Both the position numbers and the translations under genes were made by a program. From a methane-oxidizing endosymbiont of Gigantopelta aegis (GTDB lineage: Bacteria; Pseudomonadota; Gammaproteobacteria; Methylococcales; Methylomonadaceae), in NCBI RefSeq assembly GCF_016097405.1, contig NZ_JAEHGD010000001.1, positions 319,003 to 383,002 on the forward strand: 64,000 nt of DNA, read 5' to 3'. Below, piece by piece: positions 43,976-52,170 of the stretch. Numbering within the stretch: the first letter of the stretch is position 1; each line of letters starts with the position of its first letter. The notes beneath the pieces were generated by a model, which worked only from the letters and a program-made list of their open reading frames with translations, did no database searches and was not told where the DNA came from.

Positions 43976-45958
43976 ATGAAGCAAACACAAAAAATTGAAT
44001 ATATTACGCACTCTGACTCAGTGATTCCATCAATTCCTGACAATGAGGGTCACTCTTTTTCCAGAGTAAAGGTGTTTTTACTGACCTTTGGTATCAGTTT
44101 ACTGATTGGATTGATGATTAATTTTTCGCGGCCTGCCGTTTATCAAGCCGAAGCGACATTACTGACCTCGGCGCCGACAGCCATTGATCAACAAAGTCTG
44201 GAGGCTGATGTGCAACATGTCGCCATTCAGCGACAAAAACTATTAGGCTTTGAATTACTGAGCGAAACCTTATTACGCTTGAAAAAAATCTCGACTATGG
44301 CCGACATCAGCTTAGCCGATATTCGTCAAATGCTCGATGTCAAACCCATCCCGGAAACGAACCTACTCAGCATGACAGCAACCGGTGATCATCCTGATTT
44401 TTTGCCCACCGTTATCAACACCTGGATCGATGTCTACTTAGAAGCGCGTCAGCATAATACCGCGGATGCCTCACAGCAGACACTGGATAAACTTCGGAAT
44501 GAATTACAGCAATTAGAAAACCAAATCAAAGCTAAACAACAAGCGATCGCCTTGTTTCGAAAACAATATCATATCAATTCCAGTGAACGGGTTGAAAATG
44601 AGCACCTCGCTGGCTTGAATGCTTTAAATAAAGCGTATAACGATGCTAAAGAGGAAGAAGTTAAAACCAAGGCTAAATTAGATGCGATAAAACAAGCCAT
44701 TGCCGAAGGCCGAACCGTCGTTCCGCAACAAGAACAACGTAGTTTAAGTCATTTAGAACGTCGTTATCAGGAACTGAAAGAGAAACTAGCTGAGTTCGAT
44801 AAACGTTACACGCGCGATTATCTCTACTTACAACCGTCCTTGAAATTTATTCCCGAACAAATAAAAAAGTTGGAAAAAGAAATCAGGATCAAGCGGAAAG
44901 TCGGGCAAAACAGTGTGCTGACTGAAGCCTATCAGGCCTATCAAGCTGCCAAGCAAGTGACAAAAAACTTGCAAAAAAAGCTGGCCGAACAACAAAAAAA
45001 GGCCGCCGAATTCACCACCCTATTCGCAAAGTACGAACAGTTAGTCGAAGATTTGAAGGCATTGGAAGAATTATATCGGGATACACAAGTCAGGCTGGTT
45101 AAAATTGAAAGCAGTCAATTTGAAAAATATCCTCAAGTCGATGTTATTGAAAGAGCCAGTTTTAATGATGTGCCAATTGGGCCAGATTATACCTTAGGTA
45201 GCCTAATCGCTTTTGGTGTTGCGTTATTTCTGGCTTTTTTTAGCCTTTGGCTGATTGACTTCCTAACGGTCAAAGACAAAAAACAGGCCGATAAAGGCTT
45301 CCATTTCCCTGTTTCTGTCTGGTTCAATCCCCCACCTGCTGCTGAAAAACTAGAGCCAGTTTCCGATACTGGCCGAGTCGAACAAAAACACGATACGGCA
45401 TCGTTACCCTTTAAAGTACCGGAATATTCACCTTTAAAAAATGATACCCTTGAGTATTTATTTCAACTCAGCAACCCTGACACACAACAGCTCATTTTAT
45501 TATTACTTTCTGGGCTGACACCAGCAGAAATCAGCCAATTGAAGACTGAACAGATTGACTTGGAAACAGGACTGCTGCATCTTCCCTCGCGTACAATACC
45601 GTTGGGAAAACGATTACAGCAGCTATTGGAAAATGCCATCAAGACAAAAACACTGTGGCAAAACCAGACTCATTTAAGCGAAGATGATATTGATGCACTG
45701 CTGTATTGCGCCTTCGTTGATGCCGGTATTGAATCCCAGCAGCAGGCGCCGGCTGCCGTGCTACGGCAAACTTATATTATTTACCTGGTGCGACAAGGCT
45801 TACGTTTAAATCTTCTGGAAACCCTGGCAGGCTCTCTGACGCCTATTGAAATGGCCGCTTTCAGTCGGTTTGCTCCAGAGCAACGCGGTAAACGAGTCGA
45901 TCAGGTCAACCCGATTTATCCGCTATGTGATGAAAAAATATGCTCGCCTGAAGATTAA
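43976..45958 (+). CDS. Wzz/GumC-like protein fused to a degenerate tyrosine-recombinase-like domain
   Basis: A 660-residue protein. Membrane helix 1 is at about 31-50, a periplasmic Wzz-type part with long coiled coils follows (to about 400), and helix 2 at about 408-430. The cytoplasmic tail (about 481-650) reads as a tyrosine recombinase catalytic domain that has lost its residues: box I is SGLTPAEISQLK with Thr for the first Arg, box II has VLRQTYIIYLVRQG (Arg kept, His lost), GH becomes AG, and the tyrosine position is Phe in AAFSRFAP. Wzz/GumC proteins set polysaccharide chain length; here no tyrosine kinase tail is present. The start overlaps the divergent SUMF1-like region. Confidence 0.75.
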   Translation: MKQTQKIEYITHSDSVIPSIPDNEGHSFSRVKVFLLTFGISLLIGLMINFSRPAVYQAEATLLTSAPTAIDQQSLEADVQHVAIQRQKLLGFELLSETLLRLKKISTMADISLADIRQMLDVKPIPETNLLSMTATGDHPDFLPTVINTWIDVYLEARQHNTADASQQTLDKLRNELQQLENQIKAKQQAIALFRKQYHINSSERVENEHLAGLNALNKAYNDAKEEEVKTKAKLDAIKQAIAEGRTVVPQQEQRSLSHLERRYQELKEKLAEFDKRYTRDYLYLQPSLKFIPEQIKKLEKEIRIKRKVGQNSVLTEAYQAYQAAKQVTKNLQKKLAEQQKKAAEFTTLFAKYEQLVEDLKALEELYRDTQVRLVKIESSQFEKYPQVDVIERASFNDVPIGPDYTLGSLIAFGVALFLAFFSLWLIDFLTVKDKKQADKGFHFPVSVWFNPPPAAEKLEPVSDTGRVEQKHDTASLPFKVPEYSPLKNDTLEYLFQLSNPDTQQLILLLLSGLTPAEISQLKTEQIDLETGLLHLPSRTIPLGKRLQQLLENAIKTKTLWQNQTHLSEDDIDALLYCAFVDAGIESQQQAPAAVLRQTYIIYLVRQGLRLNLLETLAGSLTPIEMAAFSRFAPEQRGKRVDQVNPIYPLCDEKICSPED

Positions 45959-45966
45959 GATCAGGA

Positions 45967-46170
45967 CTATGATTCCAGTAATTTCTTGCGTACTGAGCGC
46001 GCTAGAGCATCGACGTAATCATCAATATTTTCATACGATTGGTGCCGTGCAAATTCAACACAGTCCATCACCAATTTTTTCATTTCGGCAATTTCTTCAT
46101 GCGAACGACCACAGCCTTCGCAGTGTGTACCTTCATGGGTACATTCTGAGTTACAAGGTACAAATTTCAT
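45967..46170 (-). CDS. DUF1289-like small cysteine-rich protein
   Basis: A 67-residue protein with four cysteines at the start: CNSECTHEGTHCEGCGRSHEEIAEM. The C-x3-C ... C-x2-C-GR pattern followed by an acidic helix is that of DUF1289 proteins, which probably bind a metal. The second half (YENIDDYVDALARSVRKKLLES) is helical. It overlaps the nitrilase-like gene by four bases and is the last gene of the GNAT-nitrilase-DUF1289 unit. The function is unknown. Confidence 0.75.
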   Translation of the reverse strand: MKFVPCNSECTHEGTHCEGCGRSHEEIAEMKKLVMDCVEFARHQSYENIDDYVDALARSVRKKLLES

Positions 46171-47039
46171 AGCGTCTCCAGTTCTGCATTAAATTGACGT
46201 GGCCAATCATGGTAATTAAAAACCTGGCCGTTTTCTCTGACCTGGATCATTTTTTCAAGATTTAGGTCAGCATATAGCCATTGCGTTTGATTGTACTCCC
46301 CGATGGCGAGTATGCCATCATACGGAAAGCCCTTATCGACCGGCGTATAAACCGCTGCCGCACCGCAGTTTATATCAACCGCCTCTGACCAGGGCGCTTC
46401 CCCGACCAGCGGTGACTGCACGACATAACATTGATTTTCCAGCGCACGGGCTTGGCAACCTATTCTGACGCGGTAATAGCCGGCTTTGGTATCGGTACAA
46501 CTCGGTACTAAAATCAATGCCGCACCCTGCTCTGCCATGTGCCGGGCATAATGTGGGAATTCGCTGTCATAACACACCGCAATCCCCAGTTTGCCAAAGT
46601 CTGTATCAAATAACTTTATGATTTGTCCGGCTTTAATGTGCCATTGCTCATTTTCAAAGCGCGTCATCATCAGCTTTTCCTGAAAATCATAGCCACCGTC
46701 GGGGGTGAATAAATAAGCCCGGTTACGATATTCACCGATTTCATTCAAAACAGGAAATGTCCCCGCCTGAATATAGACGCCATACTGTGTTGCCAGTTGC
46801 CGATACAACGCTAAAAAATCGGCCAATAATCCTTGCATTGCATCGAGCTGTTTAGTCAATGACCGATAAATTGATTCATCAAACAAAGATGCCAGCTCCA
46901 TGCTGTGATATTCGGGAAACACCAACAACTGCGCCTGTTGCTGGGCGGCCTGGCTAACCCATTGCTGGATTTTTTTCTCGTAAGCCGCCCAGCTATCCAG
47001 AAAACTCACATCATATTGTGCAACGGCCAGTTTAAGCAT
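46167..47039 (-). CDS. Carbon-nitrogen hydrolase (nitrilase superfamily)
   Basis: A 290-residue protein with the Glu-Lys-Cys catalytic triad expected for the superfamily: Glu in VFPEYHSMEL, Lys in YDFQEKLMMTRFE and Cys in GIAVCYDSEFP. Length and motifs are of the aliphatic amidase/omega-amidase-like branches; substrate unknown. It overlaps the GNAT gene upstream by eight bases and the DUF1289 gene by four. Co-occurrence of a GNAT acetyltransferase with a nitrilase-type amidase is common and may mean successive modification of one amine substrate. Confidence 0.9.
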   Translation of the reverse strand: MLKLAVAQYDVSFLDSWAAYEKKIQQWVSQAAQQQAQLLVFPEYHSMELASLFDESIYRSLTKQLDAMQGLLADFLALYRQLATQYGVYIQAGTFPVLNEIGEYRNRAYLFTPDGGYDFQEKLMMTRFENEQWHIKAGQIIKLFDTDFGKLGIAVCYDSEFPHYARHMAEQGAALILVPSCTDTKAGYYRVRIGCQARALENQCYVVQSPLVGEAPWSEAVDINCGAAAVYTPVDKGFPYDGILAIGEYNQTQWLYADLNLEKMIQVRENGQVFNYHDWPRQFNAELETL

Positions 47040-47634
47040 ACTCTTCTTTCAACCAGAATGTCATCGATTTCGCCGTTTCCTTATCTTCATCCAGGTCTTT
47101 CCAGCTATAAGTCGTGGTTAATTCAGGATGTTTGACATAGCCACGTTTATTCCAGAAGGCATCCAATGGTACATAATCTTTTGGACGGCGTGGATGATCG
47201 GCTGGCCTCTCCACACAGCAAAAACAAATGTGTTTAAAGCCGCCTAAATCGTCGGCATGCGCTTCGCGTTCTTCAAAAAAACGCACCCCGATACCTAAAC
47301 CGCGATAGCGTTTATCCAGTACCGATTCCCCGCAGTAAAATATTTCATCTGGATTATAGCCATGTTCGATAAAAGGCTTTTTAACCTCATCGGTTTCATA
47401 TTTCATTGGAATCGCAGTCGATGCACCGATAATATCATCGCCTGCAAATGCTAATACGATAACGCTATCAGGACAGTCGATATAGGTTTTCAGGTATTTT
47501 TCTTCATAAGCATAATCGCCATCATAAAGATAAGGAAAGTCTCTGAAAACCTCGATTCGCAAACGGGCTAAATCTGGAATATATTGTCGTAGCGGCTCAC
47601 CGCTCAAACGTTGAATACGAATATCGTTACTCAT
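47032..47634 (-). CDS. GNAT family N-acetyltransferase
   Basis: A 200-residue protein with the GNAT fold: IQRLSGEPLRQYIPDLARLRIEVFRDFPYLYDGD at the start, acetyl-CoA-binding strand and loop GESVLDKRYRGLGIGVRFFEEREAHA (motif A with RGLGIG), and C-terminal strands FCCVERPADHPRRPKDYVPLDAFWNKRGY. Substrate unknown. It is the first gene of a three-gene unit with a nitrilase and a DUF1289 protein. It is separated by 17 bases from the SoxYZ-like gene upstream, so it may also belong to the quinoprotein accessory group. Confidence 0.9.
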   Translation of the reverse strand: MSNDIRIQRLSGEPLRQYIPDLARLRIEVFRDFPYLYDGDYAYEEKYLKTYIDCPDSVIVLAFAGDDIIGASTAIPMKYETDEVKKPFIEHGYNPDEIFYCGESVLDKRYRGLGIGVRFFEEREAHADDLGGFKHICFCCVERPADHPRRPKDYVPLDAFWNKRGYVKHPELTTTYSWKDLDEDKETAKSMTFWLKEEYA

Positions 47635-47651
47635 TTTTCTATCAACCTGTG

Positions 47652-48473
47652 TTATAGATTAATCTCTTGAGTTTTCTCATATTTTTTACCTGATTCGCAG
47701 ACAGCGCGACTGGTCGGCGATTCACAATGCACATCGGTGAACTCAGCTTTTAATTCACCTTGACCTTTCGGTATAAAATAAAAGCGGAAATTTGGATCCT
47801 GACTGATGGCGATATCGGTTTTGGCAATCAAAACCGGCTTACCGTTGTATGTTACTGTCAGCTTGTCCATAAAATGGGGTTTGCGCACGAAACGCGTCAC
47901 CTGATCCATTTGCATGCCGGTAATATTAGGATGGCTGATCAGTAACTGTGCTTCAGCCAAGCCATCTTTAGCTTCGGGTTTTAAACGGAATTTCATTTTT
48001 CCCAAGCGCTTCATTGCCGCGTCCAGATCGGTGCCAATCGGTGCCGAACAGCCACCACTGGCTTTGACGAATTTTTTTGTCATCAACATGTCGCCATTAT
48101 TCATCTCGGCAATGGCCCGTACATAACTATAGGTATTCACCCGTATCCGCATGGCCAGGTCAGCCTTGCCGGTTTCTGGAAAAAAAGTAAATTCACCGAC
48201 AAATGGATAGGGGTTTTTATCGACGAAAACCCACATCTTTTTGATATACCGCTCAGGTGTTTGCGGAATTTTACTGATGATTTTTACTGGAACCAGCGCC
48301 GGATCTTCTGCCCGGTACGGAGCTTCTATTGCCAACAAATCCGATTCTTTAATCACTTTATCGGCAAAATACTGCGGTTTGATTTCGTTTTCCCAGCGCA
48401 ATTCATCCTTTGCCGCCAGAGTGACAAGCGGTAATAACAATAAAAAGATAAAGGTAGGTCGTTTTTTCATCAT
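47652..48473 (-). CDS. Quinoprotein dehydrogenase-associated SoxYZ-like carrier
   Basis: A 273-residue exported protein: signal peptide KKRPTFIFLLLLPLVTLAA, a SoxY-like half with the C-terminal motif KASGGCSAPIG (the Gly-Gly-Cys swinging arm), then a SoxZ-like half with ISHPNITGMQMDQVTRFVRKPHFMDKLTVTYNG. SoxY-SoxZ fusions of this type occur next to PQQ-dependent alcohol dehydrogenases and related genes. The carrier probably holds an intermediate or donates a group to the quinoprotein system; the reaction is not established. Next to it is a metallo-hydrolase of the same accessory system. No quinoprotein gene is in the window. Confidence 0.88.
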   Translation of the reverse strand: MMKKRPTFIFLLLLPLVTLAAKDELRWENEIKPQYFADKVIKESDLLAIEAPYRAEDPALVPVKIISKIPQTPERYIKKMWVFVDKNPYPFVGEFTFFPETGKADLAMRIRVNTYSYVRAIAEMNNGDMLMTKKFVKASGGCSAPIGTDLDAAMKRLGKMKFRLKPEAKDGLAEAQLLISHPNITGMQMDQVTRFVRKPHFMDKLTVTYNGKPVLIAKTDIAISQDPNFRFYFIPKGQGELKAEFTDVHCESPTSRAVCESGKKYEKTQEINL

Positions 48474-48497
48474 GACTCCAGTTAAAAAGAGTAAAAG

Positions 48498-49409
48498 TTA
48501 TTCATCTTCCCATTCCAATTCAGCAAATGCCGACATGACATTACGCTGATGATAGGCATCGAATAATTGCCAATGCGGTTTTTCAGACAAACCGACGGTT
48601 TTGACCGCATCTTCAAGATACTTGCCTTGTTTGATTTGTTCCCGGATTTCAGTCAACAGTATTTGTAAATAACGTTTTTCCGGTTGTATCGCCTGCGGCC
48701 AGTCAGTTGCCAGCGGCCCGTGGCCTGGCACGACAAACCGATAAGTCTGTTTTTCCAGTTTACTGATTTCATTCAGCCAGCCTTTTAAACTGCCATCTAA
48801 GGTCGGAATATGGTCGATAAACAGCAAATCGGCCAGCCAAGCGGTATTGGTTTTTTCATCCCATATGGATAAATCATTATCCGTATGGGCTGTAGGATGC
48901 GCGGTTAACAGTAAATACCTTTGTCCTAAATCGATACGCATCTGTTTATGGATATTGAAATCAGGTGGAACAATATCTTCAGCCCTTAATTCGACATCCC
49001 ACTGCGCTTTAGCCCGGTCGATATCAAACGGCGCGCGTGCCGCCATGGCCCGGGACAGTCTGTAATGGCCAATAAATTTGACACCCGGTTGCTTAAATAC
49101 ACGATTACCATAAATATGATCAGGATGAACATGTGTATTGATGACATAACATACCGGTTTATCGGTCGTGTTCTCGATTGCTTTTTTCAAGGCCTGACCT
49201 TGTAGCGGACTGCCACCGGTGTCGATGACAGCGACACAACGCTGCCCGACAATAAAACCTATATTGGCGATATGGTCGTGGTTATGAGGATTGGGAAATT
49301 CCTGCCTGGCAAAATGCACAAAAATGCCCGGCGCCACCTCTGTTACCGGTAGAGCCGGTTGCGCCAGCAATAGGGCGGGCCATAATAAAAACAGTATAAA
49401 AAGTCTCAT
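48498..49409 (-). CDS. Quinoprotein relay system zinc metallohydrolase
   Basis: An approximately 303-residue secreted metallo-beta-lactamase-fold protein. The signal peptide is MRLFILFLLWPALLLAQPA. Zinc ligands appear in NTHVHPDHIYGN (HxHxDH) plus the later His in PGHGPLATDW. The family (quinoprotein relay system zinc metallohydrolase) is encoded beside PQQ dehydrogenases and SoxYZ-like carriers. The starting Met at 49409 gives a clean signal peptide; another at 49421 is possible. It lies in the order LysR, hydrolase, carrier on the minus strand, close to formate dehydrogenase on the plus strand. Confidence 0.87.
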   Translation of the reverse strand: MRLFILFLLWPALLLAQPALPVTEVAPGIFVHFARQEFPNPHNHDHIANIGFIVGQRCVAVIDTGGSPLQGQALKKAIENTTDKPVCYVINTHVHPDHIYGNRVFKQPGVKFIGHYRLSRAMAARAPFDIDRAKAQWDVELRAEDIVPPDFNIHKQMRIDLGQRYLLLTAHPTAHTDNDLSIWDEKTNTAWLADLLFIDHIPTLDGSLKGWLNEISKLEKQTYRFVVPGHGPLATDWPQAIQPEKRYLQILLTEIREQIKQGKYLEDAVKTVGLSEKPHWQLFDAYHQRNVMSAFAELEWEDE

Positions 49410-49410
49410 C

Positions 49411-50301
49411 TTATTTCTCATCACAACATAAGGCCAAAAAGGCTTTGGCAACCCGAGATTGCATTACCGCATCCGGACGAATGATATTCAATTCCCATAA
49501 AATACCTTGCTCAGAGCCTAGACGTCTAGCGACCAGTCCTTCCAGTTTATGCGCCAAGGCCTGAGCTGAGGCAAAACCGATACCGAGTCCGGCCCGTACA
49601 GATTCCATCACCGCCGTCACCCCCATCACCTCAATGCTGACCGGAGCATTGATATCAGCTTGTCGCAAAGCATCTTCAACCGCCTGCCTGGCACCAGAGC
49701 CTGGTTCACGCCAGATAATCGGGTATTCGGCAAACACGTCCAAGGGGACAATGTCGGCATACCGCTCGGCAAGCGCATGCCGTTCCGGTAATATCAAAAC
49801 AATTTCATCAGTTTTCCATTTTACAAGCTGATAATTTATTGGCAAATCACAGGTTTCGACCGGCCCTTCGACAAACCCCAGATCATAGTCATACATTTTA
49901 TCCAGAATTTCCCGCGTATCACCGGTTTCCATGCTGACATGAACACCTTTATATTGGGTTTGCATCTGCACCAGATATTTTGGCAAAAAATAACTGGTCA
50001 TGGTCATAGTGGCGCCAATACGCAGATTACCGGTATTAACCTGTTTCAAACAGCGGATATATTCTTTAGCCTGTTTAAAATCCTGTTGCATTTTTTCAGC
50101 ATACTCGAGCAAGCCTTGCCCTGCCGGCGTCAATTCCAATTTATGGCCACGCCGTTCATACAAAGCCTCACCGACCGCAGCCTGCAATAATTTCAACTGA
50201 CCTGAAACTGCCGGTTGACCTAAATTCAAATATTGTGCGGCTTTGGTGATGCTTTGCAAGCGTGCAACAATGGCAAAGGTCAACAAATGAGTTGGATTCA
50301 T
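49411..50301 (-). CDS. LysR-type transcriptional regulator of the formate dehydrogenase region
   Basis: A 296-residue LysR regulator: winged helix NPTHLLTFAIVARLQSITKAAQYLNLGQPAVSGQLKLLQ, then an effector-binding domain of two Rossmann-like lobes (LRIGATMTMTSYFLPKYLVQMQ, IWREPGSGARQAVEDAL). It is closest in style to CbbR/FdsR-type regulators. It is divergent from the formate dehydrogenase genes, and a 24-base palindrome lies between the two starts (50341-50364). It probably regulates the dehydrogenase operon and perhaps itself. The next gene on its strand, the metallohydrolase, begins within a few bases of its stop. Confidence 0.9.
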   Translation of the reverse strand: MNPTHLLTFAIVARLQSITKAAQYLNLGQPAVSGQLKLLQAAVGEALYERRGHKLELTPAGQGLLEYAEKMQQDFKQAKEYIRCLKQVNTGNLRIGATMTMTSYFLPKYLVQMQTQYKGVHVSMETGDTREILDKMYDYDLGFVEGPVETCDLPINYQLVKWKTDEIVLILPERHALAERYADIVPLDVFAEYPIIWREPGSGARQAVEDALRQADINAPVSIEVMGVTAVMESVRAGLGIGFASAQALAHKLEGLVARRLGSEQGILWELNIIRPDAVMQSRVAKAFLALCCDEK

Positions 50302-50340
50302 GCAGAATTCCTGATATTTTTACTCTGAAATAGTTCCAGT

Positions 50341-50364
50341 TTTATCATCAAATCTGATGATAAA
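50341..50364. promoter_or_regulatory. Palindromic operator between LysR regulator and formate dehydrogenase
   Basis: Arms TTTATCATCA (50341-50350) and TGATGATAAA (50355-50364) are exact reverse complements around AATC. It contains the T-N11-A-like spacing of LysR sites (TTATCA...TGATAA). A weaker TGATTT/AAATAT stretch follows at about 50375-50390. The position, 40 bases before the LysR start and 93 before the dehydrogenase GTG, suits a divergent LysR target. Confidence 0.8.
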
Positions 50365-50456
50365 CCAACAAATAATGATTTGAAATATATATTACAATTC
50401 GCTAAAGTGGTCAATTGCTAATCGTTGGCAAAGCTTATAACCTGGAGGAGATACGT

Positions 50457-52151
50457 GTGGCGGTCATAAAAATATCACCCGAACAGATAAAAACCAAAAA
50501 ACGTCGTGGCCCTAAAGGCCATGCAGTCGATTTATCTGCTCTGGAGGATGTCAGGAACTTACTCGGCGATGAGTCACGGCAACGGGATTTGTTAATCGAA
50601 CATTTACACAAAATCCAAGATCATTATCACCACATTTCAGCCAAGCATTTAGTCGCTCTAGCTCATGAAATGAATCTTTCTCCGGCTGAAGTCTATGAAG
50701 TGGCCTCTTTTTATCATCATTTCGATGTTGTTCCCGAAGGTCAAGCCGCCCCACCAGAACTCACCGTACGTGTCTGTGAATCATTAAGTTGCAGCATGGC
50801 TGGCGCCGAAGATCTGATCCAATCGCTTGAGGATGGCCTCGATGGGAAAGTGCGGGTGCAGCGCGTACCCTGTGTCGGTCGATGTCAACATGCACCGGTC
50901 GCAGTCGTCGGACAAAATCCAGTCGATCAGGCCACCTGCAACAGTGTTATTGAAACTGTACAAAAAAAGGCCGTGACGGCGCCAGTCAGCGATTATATCA
51001 GTATCGAGCAATACAAGGCCGATCAGGGGTATCAAACCCTGAAGAAACTGATGGAAGGCCAAATTAGCGAAGAATCCATTATCAAAAAAATGGAAGATTC
51101 AGGTTTGCGTGGCCTCGGCGGCGCAGGTTTTCCAGCCGGTCGTAAATGGCGTATCGTCAAAGGCTTTAAAGGCCCTCGCCTGATGGCGGTGAATATTGAT
51201 GAAGGCGAACCGGGTACCTTCAAAGATCGACATTATCTGGAACGTGATCCACACCGTTTTCTGGAAGGCATGCTGATTGCGGCATTAACCGTCGGTTGTG
51301 ACGAAATCTATATCTACTTGCGCGACGAATATGCCGGTTGCCGACAAATTCTGCAACGGGAACTGGCCGCTTTAGCCGCTAACCCGCCTACCGATAAATA
51401 TCGCTTACCGCCTATTCATTTACGTCGTGGTGCCGGTGCTTATATTTGCGGAGAAGAGTCGGCTATGGTCGAATCGATTGAGGGTAAACGCGGTATGCCA
51501 CGCCTGCGTCCACCCTTCCTAGCTGAAGTCGGCTTATTCGGCCGCCCCACGCTAGAACATAATATGGAATCGGTTTATTGGGTACGCGATATTGTCGAAA
51601 AAGGCCCCGACTGGTTTTCCTCCCATGGTCGTAATGGCAGAAAAGGACTACGCTCTTTTTCAGTTTCCGGCCGCGTCAAAAAGCCAGGTGTTCATCTGGC
51701 ACCGGCGGGCATTACCGTGAAAGAACTGATTGATGAATATTGTGGCGGTATGCTGGATGGCCACAGCTTTTACGGCTATTTTCCAGGCGGTGCATCGGGC
51801 GGTATTCTGCCCGCATCAATGGGCGACATTCCGCTGGATTTCGACACATTGAATCCGCATGGCTGTTTTATCGGCTCAGCAGCGGTCATTATCTTTTCCG
51901 ACCAAGATAAAGCGCGCAATCTCGCTCTGAATGCGATGAAGTTTTTTGAAGAAGAATCCTGTGGTCAATGTACCCCTTGTCGCGTCGGCACCGCGAAAGC
52001 CGCTGAATTGATGCAACAAAAAAACTGGAACCAATCCCTGCTTGAAGAACTCTCCAGTGTGATGGTAGATGCCTCTATTTGTGGTCTTGGACAAGCGGCG
52101 CCGAATCCCTTGCGTTGCGTGATCAAATATTTTCCAGAAGAATTGAAATAA
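50457..52151 (+). CDS. fdsB: NAD-dependent formate dehydrogenase, fused gamma and beta subunits (FdsG-FdsB)
   Basis: A 564-residue fusion of NuoE-like and NuoF-like parts. The first 160 residues hold a 2Fe-2S thioredoxin-like domain with CESLSC and CVGRC. The NuoF part has the FMN/NADH loops RGLGGAGFPAGRKW and GAYICGEESAMVESIEG, and a 4Fe-4S motif SCGQCTPCRVG. It moves electrons from FdsA to NAD+. The start is GTG 50457, supported by GGAGGAG (50444-50450) six bases upstream; a longer frame upstream is not expected. It is regulated, by position, by the divergent LysR gene. FdsC/FdhD and FdsD genes do not follow in this operon. Confidence 0.93.
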   Translation: MAVIKISPEQIKTKKRRGPKGHAVDLSALEDVRNLLGDESRQRDLLIEHLHKIQDHYHHISAKHLVALAHEMNLSPAEVYEVASFYHHFDVVPEGQAAPPELTVRVCESLSCSMAGAEDLIQSLEDGLDGKVRVQRVPCVGRCQHAPVAVVGQNPVDQATCNSVIETVQKKAVTAPVSDYISIEQYKADQGYQTLKKLMEGQISEESIIKKMEDSGLRGLGGAGFPAGRKWRIVKGFKGPRLMAVNIDEGEPGTFKDRHYLERDPHRFLEGMLIAALTVGCDEIYIYLRDEYAGCRQILQRELAALAANPPTDKYRLPPIHLRRGAGAYICGEESAMVESIEGKRGMPRLRPPFLAEVGLFGRPTLEHNMESVYWVRDIVEKGPDWFSSHGRNGRKGLRSFSVSGRVKKPGVHLAPAGITVKELIDEYCGGMLDGHSFYGYFPGGASGGILPASMGDIPLDFDTLNPHGCFIGSAAVIIFSDQDKARNLALNAMKFFEEESCGQCTPCRVGTAKAAELMQQKNWNQSLLEELSSVMVDASICGLGQAAPNPLRCVIKYFPEELK

Positions 52152-52170
52152 CACCGAACAGAGAGTAATC

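Noticed and set aside
45400-45958. Active integrase at the end of the Wzz-like gene
   Set aside because: The catalytic Arg of box I, both His positions and the Tyr are missing, and no att-like repeats or phage genes are nearby.
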